A DNA stretch of 58,233 nucleotides from Salinicola lusitanus (GTDB taxonomy: Bacteria > Pseudomonadota > Gammaproteobacteria > Pseudomonadales > Halomonadaceae), in assembly GCF_003206045.1 (NCBI RefSeq), contig NZ_PZJM01000006.1, positions 1-58,233 of the forward strand. The letters are read 5' to 3'. Numbering within the stretch: the first letter of the stretch is position 1; each line of letters begins with the position of its first letter. The position numbers and the translations under genes are program-made. Positions 17,966 to 26,967 of the stretch are shown one piece after another. The notes under the pieces are model-generated. The model was not told where the DNA came from, did no database searches, and saw nothing but the letters and a program-made list of their open reading frames with translations.

Positions 17966-18628
17966 ATGAGGGTAATGCTGGTTGAGGACGATCCGTTGCT
18001 TGGGGAGGGGGTCGTCGATGTCCTTCAACGCGAACAAATGGTGCCCGAGTGGCTGACCGAAGGGCGTGGCGTCTGCGAAGCGCTGGAGGGTTCCAACTTC
18101 GACGCGCTGATACTGGATCTGGGACTGCCCGACATCGACGGCTTCGAGATCCTCAGGCAGTTGCGGGAGGGGCAGAGCCAGATTCCCGTGCTGGTGCTGA
18201 CGGCGCGGGACGAGGTGGTCGATCGTATCCGCGGTCTCGACAGCGGCGCGGATGACTATCTCGTCAAGCCTTTCGACAATGGCGAGCTGCTGGCCCGTTT
18301 GAGGGCGTTGGTCCGACGCAGCGCGGGACGTGCGTCTCCGGTGGTGACGTGTGGCCGGCTGTCGCTGGATCCGGCTGCCCATGAAATACGCTTCGATCGG
18401 GTCGTCGTGGCGCTGGGGCGTCGGGAACATGACCTGCTTGCCCATCTGATGACGCATCCCGGGCAGGTGTTTACCCGCGACCAGTTGGTGGAAGTGCTTT
18501 ACGGCTGGGACGCCGAGGTCGAGAGCAACGTCATCGAGGTCCATGTCCACCATCTGCGGCGCAAGTTCGGGAGCGACGTGGTGGCGACAGTGCGTAACGT
18601 CGGCTATCGACTGGGGGCGATGGATTGA
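17966..18628 (+). CDS. OmpR-family response regulator (QseB/PmrA-like)
   Basis: A 220-residue response regulator. The receiver domain has the acidic pair E8-D9, phospho-acceptor D51 in LILDLGLPDIDG, LTARDE and the LVKPF lysine. The C-terminal winged helix ends ESNVIEVHVHHLRRKFG...VRNVGYRLG, typical of OmpR/PhoB proteins of the QseB/TctD branch. The start at 17966 (MRVMLVEDD) was chosen over an upstream frame because it fits the family N-terminus and has GAGAGAGAA ahead of it. The stop overlaps the TTG start of the kinase gene, so the pair is co-translated. It diverges from the glycosyltransferase across 258 bp. Confidence 0.92.
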   Translation: MRVMLVEDDPLLGEGVVDVLQREQMVPEWLTEGRGVCEALEGSNFDALILDLGLPDIDGFEILRQLREGQSQIPVLVLTARDEVVDRIRGLDSGADDYLVKPFDNGELLARLRALVRRSAGRASPVVTCGRLSLDPAAHEIRFDRVVVALGRREHDLLAHLMTHPGQVFTRDQLVEVLYGWDAEVESNVIEVHVHHLRRKFGSDVVATVRNVGYRLGAMD

Positions 18629-20022
18629 TCTCGATTCGCCGCTACCTCAGGCGTGTTCTGCTGTTTTCGGTGACCCTGATCACCGCGATCGCGGCGCTCT
18701 GGAGCTATCACGACACGCGGGATCAGATCAACGAACTGTTCGATGCCGAACTGGCGCAGACCACGCGCACCATGGTGGCGCTCTATTTCGAGTATCGCGG
18801 TGATCAGGGTCGAACCAGCGATGACCTGATCGCCGATCTACAGATGCAGCCGGTGATGGTCCCCGACAACGCCACCGACGCGCCGACGCCGCTAGGCCAT
18901 CCGTACGAGAAAAAGTTGGGATTCCAGATCTGGGACGACGACGGCCACGCCCTGTTGGGCATGAGGACGCCGGGCGTGCTGGATACGCTGATCCCCGTGC
19001 CGGGTTACGCGCAGACTGCGGGTGATCATCACGACTGGCGCACGTTCACGCTGTACGACGAGGTTCACGGCGTGTGGGCCAGTGCCGCCCAGCGCGACGA
19101 CGTGCGCGACGAGCTGACCTGGCAGATCGCGCTGCGCAATCTGATGCCGCCGGTGATCGGAGTGCTGTTGATCGCCCTGCTGATCCCTTTCGTCATCGCC
19201 CGCGGCTTCTCTCCCCTGTTGCGTATCAGTCGTCAGATCACGGCGCGCCGGCCGAGCTATCTGGAGCCGATCGATGGCAGCGAGGCCCCCGAGGAGATTC
19301 GGGGTATGGTCGAGGCGCTGAACGGGCTGTTTGGTCGCCTGGCTGAAACGCTGGAGAAGGAGCGCCGTTTCACCGCCAATGCCGCCCATGAGTTGCGCAC
19401 CCCGCTGGCCGCGATCAAGGTCCACGCCCAGAACCTGGCCAGCGATACCGCCGAGGAGCGCTCGCAGCGCGGCGCGCGCTCCATCATCAATGGCGTCGAC
19501 CGCATGACGCGAGTCGTCGAACAGCTGCTGACGCTCTCCCGCCTCGAGAGCGGCGAGGGCATGAACCGGCAGATGGTGGGCCTGAACCGGCTGGGGCGGG
19601 AGCTGCAGCGGGACATGCAGCCGCTGGTCGAGCGGCGAGGCATCCACTTCACGCAGGAAATTCCCGACGCACTCCAGATTCGCAGCTACGAGAACGGCCT
19701 CTACGTGCTGCTGCGCAATCTGCTCGACAACGCCTTGCGTTACACCCCCGAAGAGGGCGAGGTGAGATTGCGGATGTGGCAGACTGGGGACCGACTGCAT
19801 ATCGAGATCGCCGATAGCGGCCCGGGGATAGCGGTCGCCGAACGTGAGCGTGTCTTCGAGCGATTCGTACGCCTGGCGGGGCAGCAGACCAGTGGATCCG
19901 GGCTGGGCCTGTCGATCGTGCAGGAACTGGCCGAGAGGCTCGGCGGGGAGATCCGGCTAGACCAGACGTCGCTGCCGGTCGAGAGTGGGCTGAGTGTTCA
20001 CGTCACGCTGCCGCTGGAGTGA
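18625..20022 (+). CDS. Sensor histidine kinase (QseC-like)
   Basis: A 465-residue inner-membrane kinase. TM1 is at about 10-28, a periplasmic domain of 2CSK-N type follows, and TM2 lies at about 173-193. Then come a linker, the phospho-acceptor H255 in NAAHELRTPLAAIK, the N box LLDNALRYTP, DSGPGI and GSGLGLSIVQEL. The start is TTG at 18625, overlapping the regulator stop. The signal is not known; QseC-like kinases respond to diverse cues. Together with the upstream regulator it forms a standard two-gene system. Confidence 0.9.
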   Translation: MISIRRYLRRVLLFSVTLITAIAALWSYHDTRDQINELFDAELAQTTRTMVALYFEYRGDQGRTSDDLIADLQMQPVMVPDNATDAPTPLGHPYEKKLGFQIWDDDGHALLGMRTPGVLDTLIPVPGYAQTAGDHHDWRTFTLYDEVHGVWASAAQRDDVRDELTWQIALRNLMPPVIGVLLIALLIPFVIARGFSPLLRISRQITARRPSYLEPIDGSEAPEEIRGMVEALNGLFGRLAETLEKERRFTANAAHELRTPLAAIKVHAQNLASDTAEERSQRGARSIINGVDRMTRVVEQLLTLSRLESGEGMNRQMVGLNRLGRELQRDMQPLVERRGIHFTQEIPDALQIRSYENGLYVLLRNLLDNALRYTPEEGEVRLRMWQTGDRLHIEIADSGPGIAVAERERVFERFVRLAGQQTSGSGLGLSIVQELAERLGGEIRLDQTSLPVESGLSVHVTLPLE

Positions 20023-20072
20023 GGTTGCCGCCGTCTGGTGTCCAATCGTCGACCGTCAACAGGAGTTTGCCG

Positions 20073-20411
20073 ATGCTTCGCTTTCTGATCCCCCTCCTGG
20101 CCTTGGTCCTGTTCATGGGTTACACGGTCTTCGCCATCGCGACCAGCGACCAGAGCCTGGGCGCTTTCGCCAGCGAGCTGATGCGCAAGCCGACCACGGC
20201 GCTGGTGGTGTTCGATGTCTATCTGGCGCTGCTGATGATCGCCACCTGGATGTTCTTCGATGCTCGGCGCCGTGGGCACGGGCTGGGTTATCTGCTGGTG
20301 TTCTACGTCATCACCTTCTGCTTCGGCTCGGCCGGGCCGCTGGCCTATCTCACCCTGCGCGGCTGGCGTGACTGGCGCGCCGCGCCGAGGCGCACGTCCT
20401 CGTCCTCATAG
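20073..20411 (+). CDS. Small inner-membrane protein, function unknown
   Basis: 112 residues with three predicted membrane helices (about 3-23, 42-64 and 72-95) and a basic, serine-rich C-terminus. The ATG at 20073 follows AGGAG by 7 bp. I do not recognise an assigned family. It lies 50 bp after the two-component kinase gene in the same direction and may be co-transcribed with it. Its stop overlaps the end of epmB by 6 bp on the opposite strand. Confidence 0.75.
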   Translation: MLRFLIPLLALVLFMGYTVFAIATSDQSLGAFASELMRKPTTALVVFDVYLALLMIATWMFFDARRRGHGLGYLLVFYVITFCFGSAGPLAYLTLRGWRDWRAAPRRTSSSS

Positions 20412-21431
20412 CGGGGTCTTGCTCGCCTCGCCGGGGAGCTCGCGCACCAGCCGCGGCATCAGAAAGCCGGGCAGGCGTTGGCGCAGCGATGCCACCAGCG
20501 CCCGCGCGCTGTCGTCGTCGACATCGAAGTGGGCCGCGCCGCTGACCGGATCGAGCACGTGCAGGTAGTAGGGCAGCACACCGGCGGCGAACAGCCGTTC
20601 CGACAGCTCGGCCAGGGTATCCACCTGATCGTTGATACCGCGCAGCAGCACGCTCTGGTTGAGCAGGGTGACGCCGGCGGCCGCCAGACGTCGGCAGGCG
20701 TCGACCACCGCGGCGTCGATCTCCTGGGCGTGATTGATGTGCAGCACCATCACCCTCTGCAGGCGTGTGCCACCTAGCCAGTCGAGCAGGGCGGCATCGA
20801 CCCGGTCGGGAATCACCACCGGCAGACGAGTGTGGATGCGCAGGCGCTGAAGGTGGGGGATCGTCTCCAGCCGGGCGACCAGTTCGGCAAGGCGCCGGTC
20901 CGGTGACGCCAGCGGATCGCCGCCGGAGAGGATCACCTCGCGGATCGAGGCATCCTCGCGCAGATAGTCGAGGCTGGCGTCCCACTCGCGCATCGAGGGG
21001 GCGTGCTCGGCGTAGGGAAAGTGGCGCCGGAAGCAGTAGCGGCAGTTGATCGCGCAGGTCGGGCTGGCGATCAGCAGTACCCGCCCGGCGTATTTGTGGA
21101 TCAGCCCGGGGCGCGGGGTGTGTTCGCGTTCGGCCAGCGGGTCGGCGACGAAGCCGCCGACCGCATCCTGCTCCGCCGCCAGCGGCAGTACCTGACGCAG
21201 CAGCGGGTCGTCGGGGTCGGCGTGGCGAATACGCGCCAGGTAGGCTTCGGGCACCCGCACCGGGAACAGCGCATGGCCCGCGCTGGCGCCGGGCAGCAGC
21301 GCCGGGTCGAGGCCGAGGCGCTGGCACAGCACCCGCGGGTCGCGAATCACCTCTTGCAGCTGACGCTGCCACGCGGCAGGCGCGCGCGGTTCGGCTTCAC
21401 GATGCACGGCGATCGGGGTTCGGGTTATCAT
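20406..21431 (-). CDS. epmB: EF-P (R)-beta-lysylation protein EpmB, lysine 2,3-aminomutase
   Basis: Radical SAM enzyme that isomerises L-alpha-lysine to (R)-beta-lysine for attachment to elongation factor P. The iron-sulfur motif CxxxCxxC is at C126, C130 and C133 (CAINCRYCFRR). The conserved ILSGGDPL and PLP-site region lie downstream. At about 341 residues it is shorter than clostridial lysine aminomutase and fits the EpmB class. The ATG at 21431 is preferred to an in-frame GTG at 21440. It diverges from efp, its target, with 89 bp between start codons, and epmA is nearby. Confidence 0.94.
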   Translation of the reverse strand: MITRTPIAVHREAEPRAPAAWQRQLQEVIRDPRVLCQRLGLDPALLPGASAGHALFPVRVPEAYLARIRHADPDDPLLRQVLPLAAEQDAVGGFVADPLAEREHTPRPGLIHKYAGRVLLIASPTCAINCRYCFRRHFPYAEHAPSMREWDASLDYLREDASIREVILSGGDPLASPDRRLAELVARLETIPHLQRLRIHTRLPVVIPDRVDAALLDWLGGTRLQRVMVLHINHAQEIDAAVVDACRRLAAAGVTLLNQSVLLRGINDQVDTLAELSERLFAAGVLPYYLHVLDPVSGAAHFDVDDDSARALVASLRQRLPGFLMPRLVRELPGEASKTPL

Positions 21432-21520
21432 GCGGACCACCTGAGTTAGAACGCGCCCTGGCAGCGCTGTTACGGAATTCTCGTCGCGGACGCCCCGCGA
21501 TCGTTCATTAGTGAGGAAAC

Positions 21521-22087
21521 ATGGCGAACTATTCTACCAACGAATTCAAGGGCGGCCTGAAAGTCATGCTGGATGGCGACCCGTGCAACATTCTCGAGAA
21601 CGAATTCGTCAAACCCGGCAAGGGACAGGCGTTCAACCGCGTCAAGCTGCGCAACCTGATCACCGGTCGGGTCTGGGAGCGTACCTTCAAGTCGGGCGAG
21701 TCGCTCGAGGGCGCCGATGTCATGGATCTCGACATGGAGTATCTCTACACCGACGGTGACATGTGGCACTTCATGAAGACCGACGGCTCGTTCGAGCAGT
21801 ACGCGGTGGACAAGAAAGCCATCGGCGACGTCGAGAAGTGGCTCAAGGAGCAGGCGGTCTACACCGTCACCCTGTGGAACGACAACGCCATTGCCGTCAG
21901 CCCGCCCAACTTCCTCGAGCTCGAAGTGGTCGAGACCGACCCGGGTCTCAAGGGTGACACCGCCCAGGGCGGCTCCAAGCCGGCGACGCTCTCCTCCGGT
22001 GCGGTGGTTCGTGTCCCGCTGTTCATCAACCAGGGCGAAGTGCTCAGGATCGATACGCGCAGCGGCGAGTACGTCTCCCGCGCTTGA
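21521..22087 (+). CDS. efp: Elongation factor P
   Basis: Relieves ribosome stalling at polyproline stretches. The 188-residue protein has the KOW-like N-terminal domain and two OB domains. The lysine that receives beta-lysine is K34 in VKPGKGQAF, and this loop sequence plus the presence of epmA and epmB say the factor is beta-lysylated rather than rhamnosylated or bare. GTGAGGAAAC supplies the ribosome site. A strong hairpin at 22146-22169 follows. Confidence 0.97.
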   Translation: MANYSTNEFKGGLKVMLDGDPCNILENEFVKPGKGQAFNRVKLRNLITGRVWERTFKSGESLEGADVMDLDMEYLYTDGDMWHFMKTDGSFEQYAVDKKAIGDVEKWLKEQAVYTVTLWNDNAIAVSPPNFLELEVVETDPGLKGDTAQGGSKPATLSSGAVVRVPLFINQGEVLRIDTRSGEYVSRA

Positions 22088-22145
22088 TGCTGGCGCCGCG
22101 CTGGCTTCGAAGCCGCGCTGGTGCAGGTCGGGTCTCAGCCAGATT

Positions 22146-22169
22146 GGCCACGCTTCGGCGTGGCCTTCT
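22146..22169 (+). terminator. Probable terminator of efp
   Basis: GGCCACGC (22146-22153), loop TTCG, GCGTGGCC (22158-22165), then TTCT. A perfect 8-bp stem with a stable tetraloop; the T-run is short, so termination may be partial and let some transcription reach the downstream dehydrogenase and epmA. Confidence 0.65.
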
Positions 22170-22176
22170 GCGTTCT

Positions 22177-22198
22177 CCCGCCGGCCGCGGCCGGCGGG
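22177..22198. repeat. 22-bp perfect GC-only palindrome
   Basis: CCCGCCGGCCG followed directly by its exact reverse complement with no spacer. It sits 8 bp after the efp terminator and upstream of the dehydrogenase gene. It could be a second stem of a compound terminator, a protein site or a cruciform-forming sequence. Confidence 0.6.
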
Positions 22199-22256
22199 GC
22201 GAATTGTCGGCGTGCTCGCGCCGTCTAGCGCTGCGGCGCCATTGGAGGCGATCGGG

Positions 22257-23027
22257 ATGGGCAGACTGACGGGGCGGACCGCCCTGATCACCGGCGCGGC
22301 CAGCGGTATCGGTCTGGCCACGGCGCGGCGCTTTGCCGCCGAGGGTGCGGATCTGGCGCTGCTCGACCGCGACCGGGCGGCGCTGACGCGCGCCTGCGAG
22401 CGTGTCGAGCAGGAGAGCGGCCGCCGGGTGGTGAGCGTCGAGGCCGATGTCGCCGAGGCTGACAGCGTCACCCGCGCGGTGGCCGAGGCCGCGGCGGCGC
22501 TGGGGCCGCTCGAACTGCTGGTCAATGCCGCCGGGGTCAACGTCTTCAGCGATCCGCTGACCACCGACGAGGCGAGCTGGCGGCGCTGCCTGGCGATCAA
22601 TCTGGAGGGGGCCTGGCATGTGATCCAGGCGCTGCTCCCGGAGATGCTGGCACGCGGCTATGGCCACGTGGTCAATATCGCCTCGGTGCACGGTCACAAG
22701 ATCATTCCCGGTGCCTTTCCCTATCCGGTGGCCAAGCATGGCCTGATCGGGCTGACCCGCGCGCTCGGTATCGAGTACGCCGCCCGCGGGCTGCGCTTCA
22801 ACTCGATCTCGCCGGGGCTGATCCGTACCCCCTCGGCCCAGGCGTGGCTGGATGGCCTCGACGACACCCAGCGCCAGCGCCAGATTGCGCTGCTGCCGTG
22901 CCAGCGTATCGGCGAGGCGGAGGAGGTGGCCAACACCGCCCTGTTCCTGGCCAGCGACGAGGCGCGTTTCATCAATGCCACCGATATCCTGATCGACGGT
23001 GGCCGCAGCCAGGTCTATCACACGTGA
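22257..23027 (+). CDS. Short-chain dehydrogenase/reductase between efp and epmA
   Basis: A 256-residue classical SDR. The cofactor loop TGAASGIG is at the N-terminus, followed by the NAAG-type segment VNAAGVN, the catalytic serine in IASVHGH and the YPVAK active-site tyrosine and lysine. The C-terminal INATDILIDGG is typical. LLDRD after strand 2 suggests NAD rather than NADP. The substrate is not identifiable; the HGHKIIPGAFPYPVAKHG stretch resembles sugar or 3-hydroxyacid dehydrogenases. The start has GGAGG upstream. Its stop is 2 bp before the EpmA ATG (or overlaps an alternative GTG), so it is co-translated with epmA. Confidence 0.88.
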   Translation: MGRLTGRTALITGAASGIGLATARRFAAEGADLALLDRDRAALTRACERVEQESGRRVVSVEADVAEADSVTRAVAEAAAALGPLELLVNAAGVNVFSDPLTTDEASWRRCLAINLEGAWHVIQALLPEMLARGYGHVVNIASVHGHKIIPGAFPYPVAKHGLIGLTRALGIEYAARGLRFNSISPGLIRTPSAQAWLDGLDDTQRQRQIALLPCQRIGEAEEVANTALFLASDEARFINATDILIDGGRSQVYHT

Positions 23028-23029
23028 CG

Positions 23030-24007
23030 ATGACGTCTAGCCCAGACGACTGGCAGCCCTCGGCGACGATCGAGACGCTGCGCCAGCGGGCGCGGCTGCT
23101 GGCGGCGGTGCGTGCTTTCTTCGCTGCCCGCGACGTGCTCGAGGTGGAGACCCCGATTCTCGGCCACGCCGGGAGTACCGACCCGCACCTCGACTCGCTG
23201 TCGCTGCGCGCGACCACCCCCGCCGGACGCGAGACGCTGTGGCTGCAGACCTCGCCGGAGTTCCATATGAAGCGGCTGCTGGCGGCGGGCAGCGGGCCAA
23301 TCTTTCAGCTCGCCCGCAGCTTCCGCGATGGCGAAGTGGGGCGGCGTCACAATATCGAGTTCACCATGCTCGAGTGGTACCGCCCGGGCTTCTCGCTGGC
23401 GGCGCTGATCGACGAGTGCGAGGCGCTGATCCGCACGCTGATACCGGCGGCCGGTCCGGCACGTCGGCGACGCTATCGCGAGCTGTTTCGCGAGGCGCTG
23501 GCGCTCGACCCCTTCACCGCGCCACTGGCCGAGCTGCAGCGGGTGGCGGGCGAACGCGGCGGGCTCGACATGGCCGATAGCGATCGCGATGGCTGTCTCG
23601 ACCTGCTGATGAGCCTGGTCATCGAGCCGACGCTGGGGCAGGACGGCATCGACGTGGTGGTCGACTATCCCGCCAGCCAGGCGGCACTGGCGCGCAAGCG
23701 GGTCGACGAGGAGGGCGACGAGGTGGCGTCTCGCTTCGAGATCTATCTGCAGGGCCTCGAACTCGCCAACGGCTACGATGAGCTGACCGACGCCCGGGAG
23801 CAGGCCGCCCGCTTCGAGGATGACAATCGCCAACGCGCGGCGCTTCGCAAGCCGGTCGTGGATGTCGACCGCCGGCTGATCGCCGCCCTGGCACACGGCA
23901 TGCCCGCGGGCAGCGGGGTGGCGCTGGGTATCGACCGCCTGATCCAGCTGGCGCTGGGCAAGGCGTCGGTTGCCGAGGTCATGGCGTTCCCGACGCCACG
24001 CTGCTGA
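23030..24007 (+). CDS. epmA: EF-P--(R)-beta-lysine ligase EpmA (GenX/PoxA)
   Basis: Paralogue of the catalytic core of lysyl-tRNA synthetase that activates (R)-beta-lysine and ligates it to K34 of EF-P. It is 325 residues, the same as E. coli EpmA, with no anticodon-binding domain. Class II motif 2 is RSFRDGEVGRRHNIEFTMLEW and motif 3 is GSGVALGIDRLIQLALG. The N-terminus WQPSATIETLRQRA aligns well with E. coli. Start ATG 23030; a GTG at 23024 overlapping the dehydrogenase stop is possible. It completes the epmA-epmB-efp set. Confidence 0.95.
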   Translation: MTSSPDDWQPSATIETLRQRARLLAAVRAFFAARDVLEVETPILGHAGSTDPHLDSLSLRATTPAGRETLWLQTSPEFHMKRLLAAGSGPIFQLARSFRDGEVGRRHNIEFTMLEWYRPGFSLAALIDECEALIRTLIPAAGPARRRRYRELFREALALDPFTAPLAELQRVAGERGGLDMADSDRDGCLDLLMSLVIEPTLGQDGIDVVVDYPASQAALARKRVDEEGDEVASRFEIYLQGLELANGYDELTDAREQAARFEDDNRQRAALRKPVVDVDRRLIAALAHGMPAGSGVALGIDRLIQLALGKASVAEVMAFPTPRC

Positions 24008-24022
24008 CCGGCCATGGCGCTG

Positions 24023-25000
24023 CTACCACGCCACCCGCCGTCTTTCACCGAAGGGCCATAGCGTCACGATCTCGCCGAGCAGTTGCTTGGCGGCCGGCGA
24101 CAGCGGCCGCTGACGGCGCACGATGACATGGGATTCGGCTTCCCGGAACACCGGATGATCGACCTCCAGCGCCACCAGTTGGCCGCGCCGCAGTTCGTGC
24201 AGCAGCGCCACACTGCCGATGAAGGTGACGCCGTTGCCGGAGCTGACGTACTGCTTCAGCGTCGCCAGGGAGTTGCTGACCAGGCTGGCATGGAAATGTC
24301 GCTTGCTGAGGATTTCCACGGCATCGATCAACTGGCGGATGCCGTAGCCGTGACCCACCAGGCCCAGGGGCCACTCGAGGATGGCGTCCAGCGCGAGCGG
24401 CTGGGGCAACCGGGTGAGCGGATGCGCGGGGTGGACGATGGCGCAGAGCGGCTGGCGGACGGCGGCCACCGACTCGACGCCGGGGATCAGCCGAGGCGCA
24501 TAGGCAACGCCGATATGTGCCTGGCCCTCGTAGACCTGGCGCACCACCTCATTGACGCTGGCCAGGGTCATCTCGATCGTCAACTGCGGATGGCGGGCGC
24601 AGAAGTCGTTCATCACCCCGCTCATCAGCCGATCGCTGTACCCCTCGCTGATCGACAGGCTGATATGGCCGCGCTGCAGGCCGTCCAGCTCGGCCAGCTG
24701 TCCGAACAACGTCTGCTCGGCGACATCCCGCTCGCGATAGAAGTCGAGCAGGATGCCGCCGGCCTCGGTGGCCCGAACACCGCGGCCATGGCGCTCGACC
24801 AGGGTCAGACCGAGCGCCTGCTCGAGCTGCCGGATCTGCCGGCTGATGACGGAGGGTTCCACATCCAGTCGGTCCGATGCGGTGCGGATCGAGCCGGCCT
24901 CGAGCGCCTGCGAGAGGTAGTAGAGCCAGCGGCTGTTCAGATGGGCCGGGAACTTGTCGTTGTCATGCGCCACGGGGAGAGTCCACAGGGTTGGAATCAC
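24023..25000 (-). CDS. LysR-family transcriptional regulator
   Basis: About 325 residues. The N-terminal winged helix (residues 20-80) includes RWLYYLSQALEAGSIRTASDRL and SVISRQIRQLEQALGLTLVERHGRGV. A periplasmic-binding-protein-like effector domain follows. It diverges from the peptide transporter operon across about 320 bp, which makes that operon its likely target. The start is uncertain: a GTG at 25000 has a perfect palindrome immediately upstream where a ribosome site should be, and a GTG at 24973 is an in-frame alternative. It converges on epmA with 15 bp between stops. Confidence 0.87.
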   Translation of the reverse strand: MIPTLWTLPVAHDNDKFPAHLNSRWLYYLSQALEAGSIRTASDRLDVEPSVISRQIRQLEQALGLTLVERHGRGVRATEAGGILLDFYRERDVAEQTLFGQLAELDGLQRGHISLSISEGYSDRLMSGVMNDFCARHPQLTIEMTLASVNEVVRQVYEGQAHIGVAYAPRLIPGVESVAAVRQPLCAIVHPAHPLTRLPQPLALDAILEWPLGLVGHGYGIRQLIDAVEILSKRHFHASLVSNSLATLKQYVSSGNGVTFIGSVALLHELRRGQLVALEVDHPVFREAESHVIVRRQRPLSPAAKQLLGEIVTLWPFGERRRVAW

Positions 25001-25033
25001 GAAGCATGCTTCGAGCGTTGCCTTTCAGGCAAC
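25001..25033. promoter_or_regulatory. Two adjacent perfect palindromes in the regulator-transporter intergenic region
   Basis: GAAGCATGCTTC (25001-25012) is a perfect 12-bp palindrome. Four bases on, GTTGCCT TTC AGGCAAC (25017-25033) is a perfect inverted repeat with 7-bp arms. Both lie at the LysR end of the roughly 320-bp region to the binding-protein gene and are candidate operators for autoregulation or divergent control. Nothing else recognisable was seen in the rest of that gap apart from the GAGG ribosome site of the binding-protein gene. Confidence 0.5.
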
Positions 25034-25321
25034 ACTGACCTGTCGACGAAAGTATTGTTTTCCTCCCGGCGGGATCTACTCTCGGTAGGAGCGACAGGTG
25101 CCGGGCGGCCATGAAGGAAGCACTGCGTGAATGCCTGCGCGAGCGAATCGCTGCGTTACGGGGTACTGGGGGGCCAGTCCGATCGACCCGCGCCCGACCC
25201 CAGTTCCATGCGTCTTGCGATTCATTCCGCGCGCCGATGGCTTCAGCGCTTCCTGAATCCATAACAACAGCCTCCGTCCCTATCGCCAAAGACCATCATA
25301 AGATCGATAACGAGGTCCCTC

Positions 25322-26959
25322 ATGACGACTCCTTTCTCGCGTCGTTTTTCCGCTGTGCGTCGCCGCCTGTTGGGTGGCATGACGATGGTGGCGCTGCTCT
25401 CCACGTGCGGTGCGATCTCGTCGCTGGCCGCTGCACCGGCGGAAGCGAACACGATTCGCGCGGTCATGCACTCCGGTCTGCGCGTGCTCGATCCCATCAC
25501 CACCACGGCTCATATCACCCGGGATCATGGCTACATGATCTGGGACACGCTGCTGGGCATGGACGACAAGTTCCAGCCACAGCCACAGATGGCCGACTGG
25601 GCGGTCTCCGATGACGGCATGACCTACACCTTTACCCTGCGCGACGGGTTGACCTGGCACGACGGCGGCCAGGTGACCGCCAAGGATGTGGTGGCGTCGT
25701 TCAAGCGCTGGGCCGCCCGCGATGGTGGTGGCCAGATGTTGATGGATCATGTCGCGAGTGTCGAGGCGACGGATCCCGCAACGGTGACGCTGACACTGTC
25801 GTCGCCGTTCGCTTACGTGCTCGAACTGATGGCGAAGCCCTCGTCGGTGCCGCTGTTCGTGATGCCGGAGCGTATCGCGAGCAAGTCTCCCGGCGAGACG
25901 CTGACGGTGGAGGATCAGATCGGCTCCGGGCCATTCACGTTCGTTGCCGACGAGTATGACCCCGGCAACCGCGTCGTCTACGAGAAATTCGCGGATTACG
26001 TGCCCCGCGACGAGGCGGCCAGCTGGACTGCCGGCGGCAAGGTCGTCAACGTCGATCGTGTCGAGTGGATCAACATGAGCGACGCCCAGACGGCGCTCAA
26101 CGCGCTCAATTCGGGGGAGATCGATTTCCTCGAGTCGCCCTCCGTCGATCTGCTGCCGGTGCTCCAGGCCAATCCCGAGCTGACGGTCGAGAAGCTCAAC
26201 GAGCTGGGCAGCCAGACCATCGGGCGCTTCAATTTTCTCTATCCTCCGTTCGACAACCCCGAGATTCGCCGCGCCGCGCTGACGGCGATGAACCAGACCG
26301 ACGTGCTGGCATCCCTGATCGGCAATCCCGAGTTCTACACCACCTGTGACTCGATGTACGGCTGTCAGACGCCGCTCGCCACCGACGCCGGTGCGCCGGA
26401 GACGCTGGCGACCGGCGGCGGGACGGAGGCGGCGAAGCAGATGCTGGCAGACGCCGGCTACGATGGCACGCCCGTCGTCATGATGCAGCCCACCGACGCG
26501 CCGACGGTCAGCCCGCAGCCGGTGATCGCCGCCCAGTTGTTGCGCCAGGCCGGCTTCACGGTCGATCTGCAGCCGATGGACTGGCAGACCCTGGTCACCC
26601 GTCGTGCCAGCCAGCAACCTCCTTCGGCCGGCGGCTGGAACATGTTCTTCACCAACTGGTACATCCCGGAAGTGTGGAATCCGCTGGTCAACCCGATGCT
26701 CAATGGCCGCGGCAAGGATGGCGGCTGGTTCGGCTGGCCGGACGACCCCGAGCTCGAATCGATGCGCAACCAGTTCGCCCAGGCCGAAAGCGATGCCGAC
26801 CGCAAGGCGATCGCCGAGCGTATTCAGCGTCACGCCTTTGAACAGGTGACCTATATCCCGCTGGGCGAATACTCGATTCCGGCGGCCTGGAACAACGATC
26901 TCTCCGGCATTCTGCACTCGCCGGTGCCGGTGTTCTGGAACATCACCAAGTTCGAGTAA
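25322..26959 (+). CDS. ABC transporter peptide-binding protein (SBP family 5, DppA/OppA type)
   Basis: A 545-residue periplasmic receptor. The N-terminus has arginines followed by a hydrophobic stretch and a probable signal peptidase I site near residue 40 (AEA before NT). A family 5 solute-binding fold follows, with LRVLDPITTTAHITRDHGYMI, LTFTLRDGLTWHDG-like segments (YTFTLRDGLTWHDGG) and a C-terminal YIPLGEYSIPAAW. Family members bind di- and oligopeptides, glutathione, nickel or opines. The peptidases downstream favour a peptide. It is the first gene of an operon running to 34560. Confidence 0.92.
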   Translation: MTTPFSRRFSAVRRRLLGGMTMVALLSTCGAISSLAAAPAEANTIRAVMHSGLRVLDPITTTAHITRDHGYMIWDTLLGMDDKFQPQPQMADWAVSDDGMTYTFTLRDGLTWHDGGQVTAKDVVASFKRWAARDGGGQMLMDHVASVEATDPATVTLTLSSPFAYVLELMAKPSSVPLFVMPERIASKSPGETLTVEDQIGSGPFTFVADEYDPGNRVVYEKFADYVPRDEAASWTAGGKVVNVDRVEWINMSDAQTALNALNSGEIDFLESPSVDLLPVLQANPELTVEKLNELGSQTIGRFNFLYPPFDNPEIRRAALTAMNQTDVLASLIGNPEFYTTCDSMYGCQTPLATDAGAPETLATGGGTEAAKQMLADAGYDGTPVVMMQPTDAPTVSPQPVIAAQLLRQAGFTVDLQPMDWQTLVTRRASQQPPSAGGWNMFFTNWYIPEVWNPLVNPMLNGRGKDGGWFGWPDDPELESMRNQFAQAESDADRKAIAERIQRHAFEQVTYIPLGEYSIPAAWNNDLSGILHSPVPVFWNITKFE

Positions 26960-26967
26960 CGGGCGCT

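Noticed and set aside
25111-25614. 167-codon frame in the LysR-transporter intergenic region
   Set aside because: It starts with a weak site, runs into the clearly coding binding-protein gene in another frame, and its protein has no recognisable features.
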